Shown here: one piece after another, positions 7,996-17,685 of the stretch
Position numbering within the stretch: position 1 is the first letter of the stretch
Layout: every line of letters starts with the position of its first letter
Made by a program: the position numbers and the translations under genes
The notes under the pieces: model-generated
What the model was told of the DNA's origin: nothing
Databases searched by the model: none
Seen by the model: only the letters and a program-made list of their open reading frames with translations
Assembly: GCF_014646295.1 (NCBI RefSeq)
Contig: NZ_BMNE01000002.1
Coordinates: forward strand, 619,399-683,398
Source of the DNA: Nocardia rhizosphaerihabitans
GTDB lineage: Bacteria > Actinomycetota > Actinomycetes > Mycobacteriales > Mycobacteriaceae
Length of the DNA: 64,000 nt
Direction of reading: 5' to 3'

Positions 7996-9216
7996 TCAGC
8001 TGAGGCGCTCGATCACGAGAGCCATGCCCTGGCCGCCGCCGACGCACATGGTCTCGACGCCGAACTGCTTGTCGTAGGTCTGCAGGTTGTTCAGCAGGGT
8101 GCTGGTGATGCGGGCACCGGTCATGCCGAACGGGTGACCCAGCGCGATCGCGCCACCGGAGACGTTGAGCTTGTCCTCGTCGATCTTCAGCTCACGCGCC
8201 GAGCCGAGCACCTGCACCGCGAAGGCCTCGTTGATCTCGAACAGGTCGATGTCGGAGACCGTCTTGCCCGCCAGCGCGAGAGCCTTCTTGACCGCCTCGA
8301 CCGGGCCGAGGCCCATGATCTCGGGGGACAGGCCGGACACGCCGGTGGAGACGATGCGGGCCAGCGGGGTCAGGCCCAGCTCCTTGGCCTTGGTGTCGCT
8401 CATGATGACCAGCGCGGCGGCGCCGTCGTTGAGCGCGCAGCAGTTACCGGCGGTGACGGTGCCGTCGGGACGGAAGACCGGCTTGAGCTGGCTGACCGCC
8501 TCGTAGGTGACGCCGGCGCGCGGGCCGTCGTCCTTGCTGATCACGGTGCCGTCGGGCAGGGTCACCGGGGTGATCTCGCGTTCGAAGAAGCCGGCCTTGA
8601 TGGCCTCTTCGGCGCGGTTCTGCGAGCGCACGCCCCAGTGGTCCTGGTCCTCGCGGGTGATGCCGGTCAGCGAGGCCACGTTCTCGGCGGTCTGGCCCAT
8701 CGCGATGTAGGCGTCGGGGAGCAGGCCGTCCTGGCGCGGGTCGTGCCACGCACCGGCGCCACCCTCGGCGGTCTTGGCGGTGCGGGCCTCGGCCTCGGCG
8801 AACTCGGGGTTCTTGGTGTCGGGCGAGCTGTCGGCCGAGCCACGGGCGTAGCGCGAGACGGTCTCCACACCGGCGGAGATGAACACGTCACCCTCGCCGG
8901 CCTTGATCGCGTGGAAGGCCATCCGGGTGGTCTGCAGCGAGGACGCACAGTAGCGCTGCACGGTGGTGCCGGGGACGACATCGAGGCCGAGCTTGATGGC
9001 GACGATGCGACCCATGCCGAAGCCACCCTCACCGGCGGGGGAGCCGGTGCCCAGGATGATGTCGTCGATCTGCGTCGGGTCGAGCGAGGGCACCTTGGCC
9101 AGCGCGGCCTGGACCATCTGCGCGGTCAGGTCGTCCGGACGCATACCCGCCAGGGACCCCTTGACGGCACGGCCGATGGGGGAACGGGCGGTGGAGACGA
9201 TAACGGCCTCGGGCAT
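7996..9216 (-). CDS. fadA3: Acetyl-CoA acetyltransferase (thiolase) FadA3
   Basis: The 406-residue thiolase has the nucleophilic Cys90 (VQRYCASSLQT), His361 (ALGHPFG) and Cys391 (ETMCVGGGQG), so the catalytic triad is complete. The NEAF motif lies at about 329-332. Thiolases either condense two acetyl-CoA or cleave 3-ketoacyl-CoA in beta-oxidation; the likely role here is beta-oxidation. The N-terminus and overall length match M. tuberculosis FadA3 (Rv1074c), and the next genes follow the same order as in that genome. It faces the BI-1 gene across a shared terminator. Confidence 0.92.
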   Translation of the reverse strand: MPEAVIVSTARSPIGRAVKGSLAGMRPDDLTAQMVQAALAKVPSLDPTQIDDIILGTGSPAGEGGFGMGRIVAIKLGLDVVPGTTVQRYCASSLQTTRMAFHAIKAGEGDVFISAGVETVSRYARGSADSSPDTKNPEFAEAEARTAKTAEGGAGAWHDPRQDGLLPDAYIAMGQTAENVASLTGITREDQDHWGVRSQNRAEEAIKAGFFEREITPVTLPDGTVISKDDGPRAGVTYEAVSQLKPVFRPDGTVTAGNCCALNDGAAALVIMSDTKAKELGLTPLARIVSTGVSGLSPEIMGLGPVEAVKKALALAGKTVSDIDLFEINEAFAVQVLGSARELKIDEDKLNVSGGAIALGHPFGMTGARITSTLLNNLQTYDKQFGVETMCVGGGQGMALVIERLS

Positions 9217-9276
9217 GAGGACTCCTTTTCGGATGCTGGCGTGAACGGCTGTTTACCTTGCCGGTCTTTCGTGAAT

Positions 9277-10146
9277 CTACGTCTCGCCGTACGCGACGGG
9301 AAGAGCAGGGCGGGCGCGCACCGCCTCGATCAGGACGGGAAGCAGCTGAGCAGCGGCCAATTCGTAGCCCGCCGCGGAGGGGTGAAATCCGTCGGTGGCG
9401 AACAGGATTTCCGGAGCGGCGCGGAACTCGGAGGCGACCAGCGGTGAACCCATCGCCACCGGCGTACCACCTGCCACCGTGGTCGCCACCGTCTGTGCCT
9501 TGGCCAGGCGGACGCTCCAGTTGGCCACCACTGTGCGCAGCGGCTGCTGGATCGCGGTGACGGTGCCCAGGTTCGGGCAGGTGCCGACGACGACCAGCGC
9601 GTCGGCCTCGCGCAGCCGCGACACCGCGGCGGCCAGCCTGCGCGCCGAGGCCCGGATGGAGTGCTTCTTGGTGATGTCGTTGGCGCCGACGAGGATGACC
9701 GCGGCGTCCGGCGGCGGCCCGGCGACGAACATCGCGTCCACCTGTCCCGCCAGCCCTTTGGAGGTGGCGCCCGAGATCGCCTTGGTGCTCAACCGGATCC
9801 GCATTCCGGTGGCGTCGGCCAGACCGCGCGCCAACCGCACACCCGGCACGTCGGCGGCGCTGAGGCAGCCGAGCCCGGCGGCGGTGGAGTCACCGAAGAT
9901 CATCAGATGCAGGTCGCTCGGCACGCCCTTGCGCCACGGCTCGGGTAGTTGCTCGCCGGGCGCGTAGACGCCGTCGGCTTCCGGCGGCTTGGAGGTGTCG
10001 CGCCCGATGACCGCACGCGCCGCGCCTGCCTGCGTCATCAGCAACCGATAGGTGGCCCAGGAAACGGTGCCTGCGCCGGACCCGGCGAGCACGGTGGTCG
10101 CCCCCGTGACGGCAGCGGTACGCCAGCTGATTCGAGGTGCGCTCAC
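9277..10146 (-). CDS. SGNH/GDSL-type hydrolase (Rv1075c homologue)
   Basis: I place the start at GTG 10146 (MSAPRISWRTAAV); the frame is open 54 codons further, but that stretch is arginine/proline-rich and shows no protein character. An N-terminal hydrophobic segment (about 8-30) suggests export or membrane anchoring. SGNH blocks are all present: block I is LMIFGDSTAAGLG (Ser nucleophile), block III is ILVGANDITKK, and the catalytic Asp/His pair is in TDGFHPSAAGY. The mycobacterial homologue Rv1075c is an esterase. Substrate is not predictable. It is divergent from cbs. Confidence 0.87.
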   Translation of the reverse strand: MSAPRISWRTAAVTGATTVLAGSGAGTVSWATYRLLMTQAGAARAVIGRDTSKPPEADGVYAPGEQLPEPWRKGVPSDLHLMIFGDSTAAGLGCLSAADVPGVRLARGLADATGMRIRLSTKAISGATSKGLAGQVDAMFVAGPPPDAAVILVGANDITKKHSIRASARRLAAAVSRLREADALVVVGTCPNLGTVTAIQQPLRTVVANWSVRLAKAQTVATTVAGGTPVAMGSPLVASEFRAAPEILFATDGFHPSAAGYELAAAQLLPVLIEAVRARPALPVAYGET

Positions 10147-10397
10147 ATCCGAAAATTCTACGACGCCAGTCCGCCTCTCCGGGCTTCTGGCCAGACCCGG
10201 GTGCCACGATTCATCGCAGGCGGCCGGAGGTTCAGACGCGTGTGAGCCAGCCCGTACCCGGCGAGCTACCCATGTCCCGACGAGATCATGCTGCACGACA
10301 GGACGCACCCCAAGGTCCCGTGCCCGATGCGCTGACTGCGGTGCGCTGGCTCACACCATCGGACCAGGTCGCACCGTCGATCTGAGGTTCTGCAACG

Positions 10398-11795
<1,398 letters not shown>

Positions 11796-11799
11796 GCCC

Positions 11800-11829
11800 G
11801 ATGCCGCCCCGTGCTGTCGGGGCGGCATC
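11800..11829. terminator. Terminator between convergent cbs and erm
   Basis: GATGCCGCCCC (11800-11810) and GGGGCGGCATC (11819-11829) are perfect complements with an 8-base loop, 5 bp after the cbs stop and 8 bp from the erm stop. Confidence 0.75.
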
Positions 11830-11837
11830 GAATCCGG

Positions 11838-12662
11838 CTACCGGGTGAGCGCCGAATGCAGCGACACCCACTGCTCCGGATGGACGTAGGCGACCACAGT
11901 GTCGCGGGCGATACCCGCTTCGGCCATGGCCGCGTCCACTCCCTGGTAGCGGGTGTGCAGTGATGCGCGCACCGTGCCGCCGATGCCCGAGAACCCGGTG
12001 TGCACCAGTTCGGTGTAGGAATCCCGGTGTGTGACAAGCGGTTCCGGTCGCCGGTCGATCCGCAGGATCGCGGAGTCGACGGCGGGGACCGGCCGGAAGC
12101 TGGTCCGGTGCACCTGCCCGCGCAATTGCCAGTCGAACCACGGCCAGCTCGCCGCGGTCAGCAGACTCCACCGGCCGTAGTCGCCGGTGCGTTTGCGCGC
12201 GTATTCCCGCTGCGTGAGCAGGGTCGCCGAGGTGAGGGCCGGTGCGGCCAGGCACCAGTCGACGATCTCGGCGGTGACCGAGAACGGGATGTTCCCGACC
12301 ACGGCGAACGGTGTCCGTGGCGCCTTGGCCTTGGTGAAATCGCCACGCACCACGCGGATTCCGCGCTGGGCGCGGGTATGCGCCGAGAGCTTGGCCGCCA
12401 GCAGCGGGTCGATCTCGTAGGCGGTGACCTGTGCGCCACGCCCCGCGAGCGCCTGCGTCAGCACGCCCTCGCCCGCGCCGGGTTCGAGCACGGTGCCCGC
12501 CGGATCGGCGACCGTCATCATCAAGTCGACGGCCGACCGGTCCACCAGAAAGTTCTGCGAGAGTGTCCTTCTCGCGAGATCACGCGTGGTCCGGCCGCCG
12601 CTGCGTCCGGTGACCTTGCGCTGAGTGTGTGAGTAGTTTCGGTGTGCAAAATCCTGCGCCAC
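11838..12662 (-). CDS. erm: Erm-type 23S rRNA adenine-N6 methyltransferase
   Basis: The 274-residue protein starts at GTG 12662, with GAAGGGG 8 bases upstream. It carries the Erm/KsgA motifs: LARRTLSQNFLVD near the N-terminus, VLEPGAGEGVLT for SAM binding, YEIDP, and the catalytic NIPF motif (VVGNIPFSVTAEIV). The segment LLTQREYARKRTGDYGRWSLLT is characteristic of Erm enzymes rather than KsgA, and NIPF replaces the NLPY of KsgA. Erm enzymes methylate A2058 of 23S rRNA and give macrolide-lincosamide-streptogramin resistance. The basic, histidine-bearing N-terminus is an actinobacterial feature. It is preceded by a regulatory leader and sits in a segment absent between cbs and metB in M. tuberculosis. 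Confidence 0.88.
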   Translation of the reverse strand: MAQDFAHRNYSHTQRKVTGRSGGRTTRDLARRTLSQNFLVDRSAVDLMMTVADPAGTVLEPGAGEGVLTQALAGRGAQVTAYEIDPLLAAKLSAHTRAQRGIRVVRGDFTKAKAPRTPFAVVGNIPFSVTAEIVDWCLAAPALTSATLLTQREYARKRTGDYGRWSLLTAASWPWFDWQLRGQVHRTSFRPVPAVDSAILRIDRRPEPLVTHRDSYTELVHTGFSGIGGTVRASLHTRYQGVDAAMAEAGIARDTVVAYVHPEQWVSLHSALTR

Positions 12663-12681
12663 GGCAGTTGCCCCTTCGGGT

Positions 12682-12705
12682 CATCGAGTCGTCTGAATCT
12701 CGATG
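12682..12705 (-). promoter_or_regulatory. Hairpin just upstream of the erm ribosome binding site
   Basis: CATCGAG (12699-12705 on the minus strand) pairs perfectly with CTCGATG (12682-12688) around a 10-base loop. A second possible stem, GGACGC/GCGTCC, lies at 12724-12748, directly after the leader ORF. Such stems between leader peptide and erm are the switching elements of translational attenuators. Confidence 0.5.
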
Positions 12706-12749
12706 GGCCCTGGGCGCGCCGGTGGACGCCGATGCGGTATCCGCGTCCG

Positions 12750-12803
12750 CTAGCGGGCCAGAGCCCGGGCGTGGCGGATGCGAATGAACATGTGGCACGA
12801 CAT
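12750..12803 (-). CDS. Putative erm leader peptide with an Arg-x-Arg stalling motif
   Basis: A 17-codon ORF, MSCHMFIRIRHARALAR, starts at ATG 12803 and ends at TAG, 87 bp before the erm start. AAGGTGAG lies 4 bases upstream of its ATG (12808-12815). The peptide contains Arg-Ile-Arg. Known erm leader peptides of the ErmD type (MTHSMRLRFPTLNQ) stall macrolide-bound ribosomes at such +x+ motifs. Position, length and motif all fit; whether stalling occurs is an inference. Confidence 0.6.
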   Translation of the reverse strand: MSCHMFIRIRHARALAR

Positions 12804-12810
12804 GCGGCTC

Positions 12811-12848
12811 ACCTTAGGAATCAGGTGCACGGCGGCGCAACCGAATTT
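12811..12848 (-). promoter_or_regulatory. Candidate WhiB7/WblC-type promoter for the erm leader
   Basis: On the minus strand AAATT (12844-12848) is followed by GGTTGCGC (12835-12842), and TAAGGT (12811-12816) sits 18 bp after TTGCGC. An A/T-rich element directly before a GGTTG-like -35 box is the pattern I know for WhiB7-dependent promoters in mycobacteria. With this -10 box, transcription would begin about at the leader ATG. The box overlaps the possible ribosome binding site, so only one of the two readings may be right. Confidence 0.4.
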
Positions 12849-12932
12849 CGGCGCCGGCCGGGAGGGCCTGGCCGGGGCCGATCCGATCGGCGCCGCGCGG
12901 AATCGGCGTCGATCGGATCGGGCGAGGGTCGT

Positions 12933-14117
12933 CTAGGCGGGTTCGGTGCTCGGCTGGACGCCGGACCACTTCCGTGCCGCGGCGACCGCTGATGCGGCGG
13001 CGGTGAGGGCACTGTTGATCGAGATCTCGCCGCGCATCCCCGGCGCCGCGACCATGTCGCCCACCAGATACACCCCGTCGCCGCGGTCGATGGCGTGCCG
13101 GTCCCGCCAGGTGGTGCCCGGCAGGTCCAGCGCGCCGGTGCGGCCCTTCGCGGTCGAGGTGCGGTGGAAGGTGGTGCGGGAGCGCCAGTCCGGTACGGTG
13201 GCATCGGCGAAACGCTCGAGGCGTCGGTGCGCGTCCTCGCGGGATTCGTTGTCGCGCACCGGCATCTGGAGCTGGAACAGCGATTCGCCCGCGGGGGCGA
13301 TCGTGTCGTCCTGCGCCGAGTAGCACTCGTGGAAGCCGCCCTCGTCCAGGTCGAAGCAGACGAAACGATCGCGCCGGTTCTTCGTCACGCCGAGGTCGAG
13401 CAGCGCGGTGAAACCGCCGGTGCCGTGCAGTGTTTCGTCGCCGAGGAGGCGGCGGGCGGAGTCGAGATCGGTGGCGACGATGACCGGACCGTCGTCCGGC
13501 AGCGCGTCCACCCGCGATCCCGTCTCGATGACCACCCCGAGTTCTGTTGCCCGCGCGACCATCCGGTCGATCACCTGCTGCCAGCCACCGCGCACCCACC
13601 GCACACCGGGGATGTTCGCGCCGAGCGCACGCTGGAACAGATCCCAGACGAAGGCGGCCGAGAGCCTGCCGGTATGCGCGTCGTAGGTGACCACGCTGAT
13701 GGCGTTGGCCACCTGCGTGGCGGTGCGCTCGTCCCAGCGGTCGGCGGCCCAGCTGTGGAAGTCGACGTCGACCGGTGCCTGCAACCACTTGTGTGACTGG
13801 GCCCGCAGCATCCCGAGCGGCGGCACGTGCCGGATCCGGTCGTCGGCGCGGAAGCCGACCTTCATCGCGTCGGTGATGCCGGGCCAGCCGAGCCCGGCCA
13901 CGAAGCCACGCTTCTTCAGCCAGGTGTAGTGCGGGCCGTCGGCGTAGAAGACGTGCGCGCCCTCATGGGCGACATACGGCGCCGGGGTTGCCCGGCCGCG
14001 CCCGCCCAGCGTCCGGTGGGCCTCGAGCAGGCGCACCGGCACGCCGGTTTCGGCGACGGCGATCGCGGCAGTGAGTCCTGCCAGTCCGCCCCCGACCACG
14101 GTGATGGGTGTGTTCAT
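12933..14117 (-). CDS. FAD-dependent oxidoreductase of the phytoene-desaturase / amine-oxidase fold
   Basis: The start at ATG 14117 overlaps the stop of the upstream TetR gene as ATGA, so translation is coupled. The N-terminus holds the dinucleotide-binding motif VVGGGLAGLTAAIA with the acidic LLEAH at the end of beta-2. Near the C-terminus GVYLVGDMVAAPGMRGE is the second FAD-contact motif typical of carotenoid desaturase and amine oxidase relatives. The 394-residue length is short for a phytoene desaturase (about 500), and no other carotenoid genes are nearby, so the substrate is unknown. It is probably controlled by the TetR protein encoded in the same operon. Confidence 0.8.
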   Translation of the reverse strand: MNTPITVVGGGLAGLTAAIAVAETGVPVRLLEAHRTLGGRGRATPAPYVAHEGAHVFYADGPHYTWLKKRGFVAGLGWPGITDAMKVGFRADDRIRHVPPLGMLRAQSHKWLQAPVDVDFHSWAADRWDERTATQVANAISVVTYDAHTGRLSAAFVWDLFQRALGANIPGVRWVRGGWQQVIDRMVARATELGVVIETGSRVDALPDDGPVIVATDLDSARRLLGDETLHGTGGFTALLDLGVTKNRRDRFVCFDLDEGGFHECYSAQDDTIAPAGESLFQLQMPVRDNESREDAHRRLERFADATVPDWRSRTTFHRTSTAKGRTGALDLPGTTWRDRHAIDRGDGVYLVGDMVAAPGMRGEISINSALTAAASAVAAARKWSGVQPSTEPA

Positions 14118-14764
14118 CCTCGGTCCTCTCCCTCGGTACCCGCCCAGTCGAGCCGGGCGGCGATCATCTCTGCGGTGGCTTGCAGGTAGCGGTCTTCGTC
14201 GACGTTCGCCGGATGACCGCCGTCGAAAATGTCGCCGATCATCCAGAAGTGGGCGAGCGCGCCGACGAGGACGGCGGCGGTGGCGTCCCAGTCCTGATCG
14301 CGCACCCGGTCGCCGGCGAGTTCGGCCAGTCCGCGGGTGACCGCAGCCATCACCACCGCGTATTCCTGCTGCCGGAATACTTCGAGCAGGTCGGCGGGGA
14401 TCGAGTTGTCCCGCAACAGGATCCGGGTCACATCGCGGTCGTGGTCGAGGCGTGCGAGGCCGATCCGGCACAGCGCGACGAGCTTGTCGATCATGCCGCC
14501 CCCTGCGGTCACCGAGTCCAGGGCCGCGGCGATCGAGAACTCGGGCGCCATGAACCGCTGCCACTCGCCCCGATCCTCGAGCCTGCTCGCCACGGCCCGC
14601 ACCAGCAGTTCGTCCTTGGACTTGAAGTGCCGATACAGCGCCCCCGACCCACCCGACAGCCCGGCCGCCTGCTCGATCTGGGCGACCGAGGTCTTGGCGA
14701 AGCCCTGTTCCCCGAACAGGCGCAAGGCCTCGGTCATGATCCGGTCCCGCGATGTGGGCGTCAC
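14114..14764 (-). CDS. TetR-family transcriptional regulator
   Basis: I choose GTG 14764 (MTPTSRDRIM) because GGAGGTGA lies 4 bases upstream. A longer frame to 14788 would put the start inside the operator palindrome. Residues about 5-50 form the TetR helix-turn-helix (FGEQGFAKTSVAQIEQAAG, then GALYRHFKSKDEL). The rest is a ligand-binding domain without a recognised ligand. The gene is cotranscribed with the oxidoreductase it overlaps. A perfect 8-bp inverted repeat starts 13 bp upstream of the start codon. Confidence 0.87.
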   Translation of the reverse strand: MTPTSRDRIMTEALRLFGEQGFAKTSVAQIEQAAGLSGGSGALYRHFKSKDELLVRAVASRLEDRGEWQRFMAPEFSIAAALDSVTAGGGMIDKLVALCRIGLARLDHDRDVTRILLRDNSIPADLLEVFRQQEYAVVMAAVTRGLAELAGDRVRDQDWDATAAVLVGALAHFWMIGDIFDGGHPANVDEDRYLQATAEMIAARLDWAGTEGEDRG

Positions 14765-14776
14765 GTCACCTCCGAT

Positions 14777-14796
14777 GTAAGTAACCACTTACTTAC
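14777..14796. promoter_or_regulatory. Candidate operator of the TetR-oxidoreductase operon
   Basis: GTAAGTAA (14777-14784) and TTACTTAC (14789-14796) are a perfect inverted repeat with a 4-base spacer, in the divergent region before the TetR gene and the channel-like gene. Size and position are typical of a TetR autoregulatory site. Confidence 0.6.
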
Positions 14797-14978
14797 ACGA
14801 TGACCGAGGCCGTGGTGCTGCGCAAGACCCTGTTCCAGCAGGGTTGACGGTCCGTCGGAACGTCCTCGCCGCAAGAGCAAATTTCTCGTTATCGACACGG
14901 TTCGGTCTCGTCAACCCGGGTAACCACCGGACGAAGGTTATTCGGCAAATCAGAGCGGGAAGAGCGAAAGGACGTGCT

Positions 14979-15854
14979 GTGAATATCTCCGTTGTCGCGA
15001 TCGATTTCCAGCAAGGTTTCACCGACGCGTGGAGTTCGGTCGCGAGATTCATTCCGAAACTGGCCGCCTTCATCGCCATTCTGCTGGTCGGCTGGATCAT
15101 CGCGAAAGTGGTCGCCAAGATCGTCAACGCCGTGCTGGAGCGGCTCGGATTCGATCGACTGGTCGAGCGTGGACAAGTCCAGAAGATGCTGTCCCACAGT
15201 AAGTACGACGCGTCCGATCTGCTGGCCAAGATCGCCTATTACGCGATCCTGCTGATCGCGTTGCAGATCGGCTTCGGGGTCTTCGGGCCCAACCCGGTCA
15301 GTGATCTGCTCGCCGGCATCGTGGCCTGGCTGCCCAAGGCGGCGGTGGCGATCGTGATCGTGGTGATCGCGGCGGCCATCGCGCACGCGGTGAGCGAGCT
15401 GGTCACCTCCATGCTCGGTGGGCTGTCCTACGGTCCGATGCTCGGCCGGATCGCCGCGGTGTTCATCTGGGGCATCGGCATCATCGCCGCGCTGAACCAG
15501 ATCGGGGTCGCGACCTCGGTGACCACGCCGATCCTGATCGCCGTGCTCGCCACCATCGGCGGCATCCTGGTGGTCGGTCTGGGCGGTGGCCTGGTCCGGC
15601 CCATGGAGCAGCGCTGGAACAGCTGGCTCGGCAACCTGGAGGCGGAGATGCCCGCGATGAGGGGGCAGGCCGAGGCCTACCAGCGCGGCCGTGAGGACGC
15701 GGCACGAGCCAGTGGGCAGGCTGTGCCGGGTGCGCCGGTCGAGACCGAGCGGCAGCAGGTCACGCCGGGGGCGAGCTACCCGGAGGCTGGCACGCCGGGA
15801 GCGGGCTACCCCGAGCCCGGCCGACCGGGGTGGGGCGGCGAAACGGGTCGATAA
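14979..15854 (+). CDS. Mechanosensitive-channel-like membrane protein (conserved TM-helix repeat)
   Basis: GTG at 14979 follows GAAAGGA by 7 bases. The 291-residue protein has about five hydrophobic helices between residues 20 and 205. The blocks AFIAILLVGWIIAKVVAKI and the glycine-rich LIAVLATIGGILVVGLGGGL match the conserved TM-helix repeat of CmpX/MscS-like proteins. The beta domain of true MscS is missing. The C-terminal 70 residues are a Pro/Gly/Ala-rich tail with repeated GxxYPExG units. A possible role is osmotic or membrane-stress response. A shorter paralogue of its last membrane part is at 19222. Confidence 0.8.
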   Translation: MNISVVAIDFQQGFTDAWSSVARFIPKLAAFIAILLVGWIIAKVVAKIVNAVLERLGFDRLVERGQVQKMLSHSKYDASDLLAKIAYYAILLIALQIGFGVFGPNPVSDLLAGIVAWLPKAAVAIVIVVIAAAIAHAVSELVTSMLGGLSYGPMLGRIAAVFIWGIGIIAALNQIGVATSVTTPILIAVLATIGGILVVGLGGGLVRPMEQRWNSWLGNLEAEMPAMRGQAEAYQRGREDAARASGQAVPGAPVETERQQVTPGASYPEAGTPGAGYPEPGRPGWGGETGR

Positions 15855-15866
15855 CCAACCGGCGCC

Positions 15867-15900
15867 GGCGTTCCGTCACCGTCACCGGTGGCGGAACGCC
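15867..15900. terminator. Terminator between convergent genes
   Basis: GGCGTTCCGTCACC (15867-15880) and GGTGGCGGAACGCC (15887-15900) form a 14-bp stem with one G-U pair and a 6-base loop. Confidence 0.8.
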
Positions 15901-15910
15901 GATCCGGTAT

Positions 15911-16258
15911 TCAGGCCGGTGCGGCGTGGTGGCAGACCGCGGCGAGGCGCAGTTGCAGCCAGTCGGCCTCGTGCCAGGCGTGCGGCGCGGCTGCCCTGAG
16001 GTCGCTCGCGTGCTCGGCGACCTGGTCGAGCAGGCCGCGCACATAGCCCGCGAGCAGAATGGTGATCGGAATCCGCGCCGATTCCTCGACGCCGAAGGCG
16101 AGAATGTCACGCACCGCCGCGGCGTGCTGATCGAGCTGGGCCGACAGGCCGGGCTGCACCGCGGCAGCGGCGGCCGCGGGCGCACCATAGATAGTGTTCA
16201 GTTGTCGCAGATGACGTCGTGCCGAGATTTCGAGCAACGCGTGGCCGGGCGCAAACAT
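15911..16258 (-). CDS. Small conserved actinobacterial protein, DUF6401-like
   Basis: The ORF from ATG 16258 encodes 115 residues, mainly helical. The centre reads LSAQLDQHAAAVRDILAFGVE, followed by ILLAGYVRGLLDQ. The end, HEADWLQLRLAAVC, has conserved Trp and Leu. This looks like the small family annotated as DUF6401 in Nocardia, placed from memory and not certain. Function is unknown. The frame stays open far upstream, but homologous character begins at this ATG. It is convergent with the channel-like gene. Confidence 0.6.
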   Translation of the reverse strand: MFAPGHALLEISARRHLRQLNTIYGAPAAAAAAVQPGLSAQLDQHAAAVRDILAFGVEESARIPITILLAGYVRGLLDQVAEHASDLRAAAPHAWHEADWLQLRLAAVCHHAAPA

Positions 16259-16391
16259 AACCAAATGGTAACAACCCCTCCGATTCGCCGGATTCCGGCC
16301 GGGGCGAACTGCGCGCAATCGCGCATTCCGCTCGAATTGTGTTGAGCGCAACCATGGTCGAGTGACCCATCGCACTGCTGGACTGGCGAGC

Positions 16392-17678
16392 ATGGGTACC
16401 GAACGCCGCAAGTTGAAGACCGTCACGGGGGTGAGCGGGTCGCGCGATGTGTACGCCGCGGCACTCGATCCGACCCGCTCCACTCTGGACGAGGCGCAGC
16501 GTATCGCCAGGATCGCCGAGGACAACAAGATCGGCGCGCTGTTCGCGGCCGACCTGCTCGCCTTCGGTGCCCAGGGGGCGATCGGCGCGCAGGAACCCCT
16601 CATCCAGCTGGCCGCGCTGAGCGCGGTGACCACCCATGTCGGGCTCATCGCCACCGTCACCACCACGTTCCACCACCCGTACAACCTGGCCCGGCTGTTC
16701 GGCACCCTCGACCACATCAGCAACGGCCGCGCGGCCTGGAACGCGGTGACCTCCTCGCTCGGCGAGGAGAACTACGGCGACCAGGAGCTGCCGAGTCCGG
16801 AGCAGCGGTACGACCGCGCCACCGAGGTGCTCACCGTGGTCAACGCGCTGTTCGACAGCTGGCGGCCGGGTGCCTTGCGGACCGACGGCACCGGTGGCGC
16901 GGTACTCGACGAAACGCTCGTGCGGCCCATCGACCATGTGGGACAGCACTTCTCGGTGCGCGGTCCGCTGAACATCCCGCCCCTGCCGCAGGGCAGACCG
17001 GTGCAGTTCCAGGCCGGTCAGTCGGCGGGTGGCATCGAACTCGGCGCGCGCTTCGCCGAGGTCGTGTTCACCTCGCTGCCGACCCTCGAGGACGCCGTGA
17101 CCTACACGAAGAAGATCCGGACCCGCGCCGCGGAGTGGGGCAGGGCCGACGGACTGCCGCTGATCTTCAGCTCCTTCCATGCGACCTACGGCTCGACCGA
17201 AGCCGAGGCCCGCAGGCTGGTTCGCGAGGCGGTCGAGTCCACCGACTTCGACGCGGGCCGCCGCCGGCTGGCCGACATGCTCGGCGGCGGAATCGACCTG
17301 TCCGAACTGCCACTGGACAAGCCGATCCCGGAAACAGTGCTCCCACAGCTGGATTCGGTGCACCGCAGGCGCGGGCGGGTCGAGATCTTCCGCAAGCTGG
17401 CCGCCTCGGGTGCCACCCTGCGCGAACTCGTCGTCGCCGCCAAGGACACCGGGCACTGGGCCGCCGCCGGCACACCCGAACAACTCGCCGACGCCATCGA
17501 GGAGCGCTACCGGGCGAACGTGCTCGATGTGATCTCGCTCGGCGGCCTGGCCGACGAGCGCACCGCCGATTTCGTCGTCAACGGCCTGCTGCCCGAACTG
17601 CGCGGGCGCGGGCTGGTCGACACCGACTACCTGGGCGGCAGCTACCGGGAGAACCTGGAACTGCCGCCGCTCGGGTGA
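16392..17678 (+). CDS. LLM-class flavin-dependent monooxygenase, NtaA/SnaA/DszA type
   Basis: The TIM-barrel protein of about 428 residues has blocks typical of the NtaA/SnaA/DszA subgroup: LFAADLLAFGA, HPYNLARLFGTLDHISNGRAAWNAVTS, YDRATEV and the phosphate-binding region around VQFQAGQSAGG. Members use reduced FMN from a partner reductase to oxidise chelators, sulfones or other small molecules. The usual GHH...AWR motif near the N-terminus is not recognisable, so substrate and activity are uncertain. The start could be ATG 16392 or GTG 16362; neither has a strong ribosome binding site. It ends 7 bp from a convergent gene. Confidence 0.8.
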   Translation: MGTERRKLKTVTGVSGSRDVYAAALDPTRSTLDEAQRIARIAEDNKIGALFAADLLAFGAQGAIGAQEPLIQLAALSAVTTHVGLIATVTTTFHHPYNLARLFGTLDHISNGRAAWNAVTSSLGEENYGDQELPSPEQRYDRATEVLTVVNALFDSWRPGALRTDGTGGAVLDETLVRPIDHVGQHFSVRGPLNIPPLPQGRPVQFQAGQSAGGIELGARFAEVVFTSLPTLEDAVTYTKKIRTRAAEWGRADGLPLIFSSFHATYGSTEAEARRLVREAVESTDFDAGRRRLADMLGGGIDLSELPLDKPIPETVLPQLDSVHRRRGRVEIFRKLAASGATLRELVVAAKDTGHWAAAGTPEQLADAIEERYRANVLDVISLGGLADERTADFVVNGLLPELRGRGLVDTDYLGGSYRENLELPPLG

Positions 17679-17685
17679 CGTCCGA

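Noticed and set aside
11838..12662. Reading the erm gene as ksgA (16S rRNA dimethyltransferase)
   Set aside because: NIPF instead of NLPY, the LTQREYARKRTG block and the basic N-terminus are Erm features. In related genomes ksgA lies in a different neighbourhood.
12580..12798. 72-codon frame overlapping the erm start
   Set aside because: It runs through the hairpins and into erm in another frame and has no ribosome binding site. The 17-codon leader at 12750-12803 is better supported.
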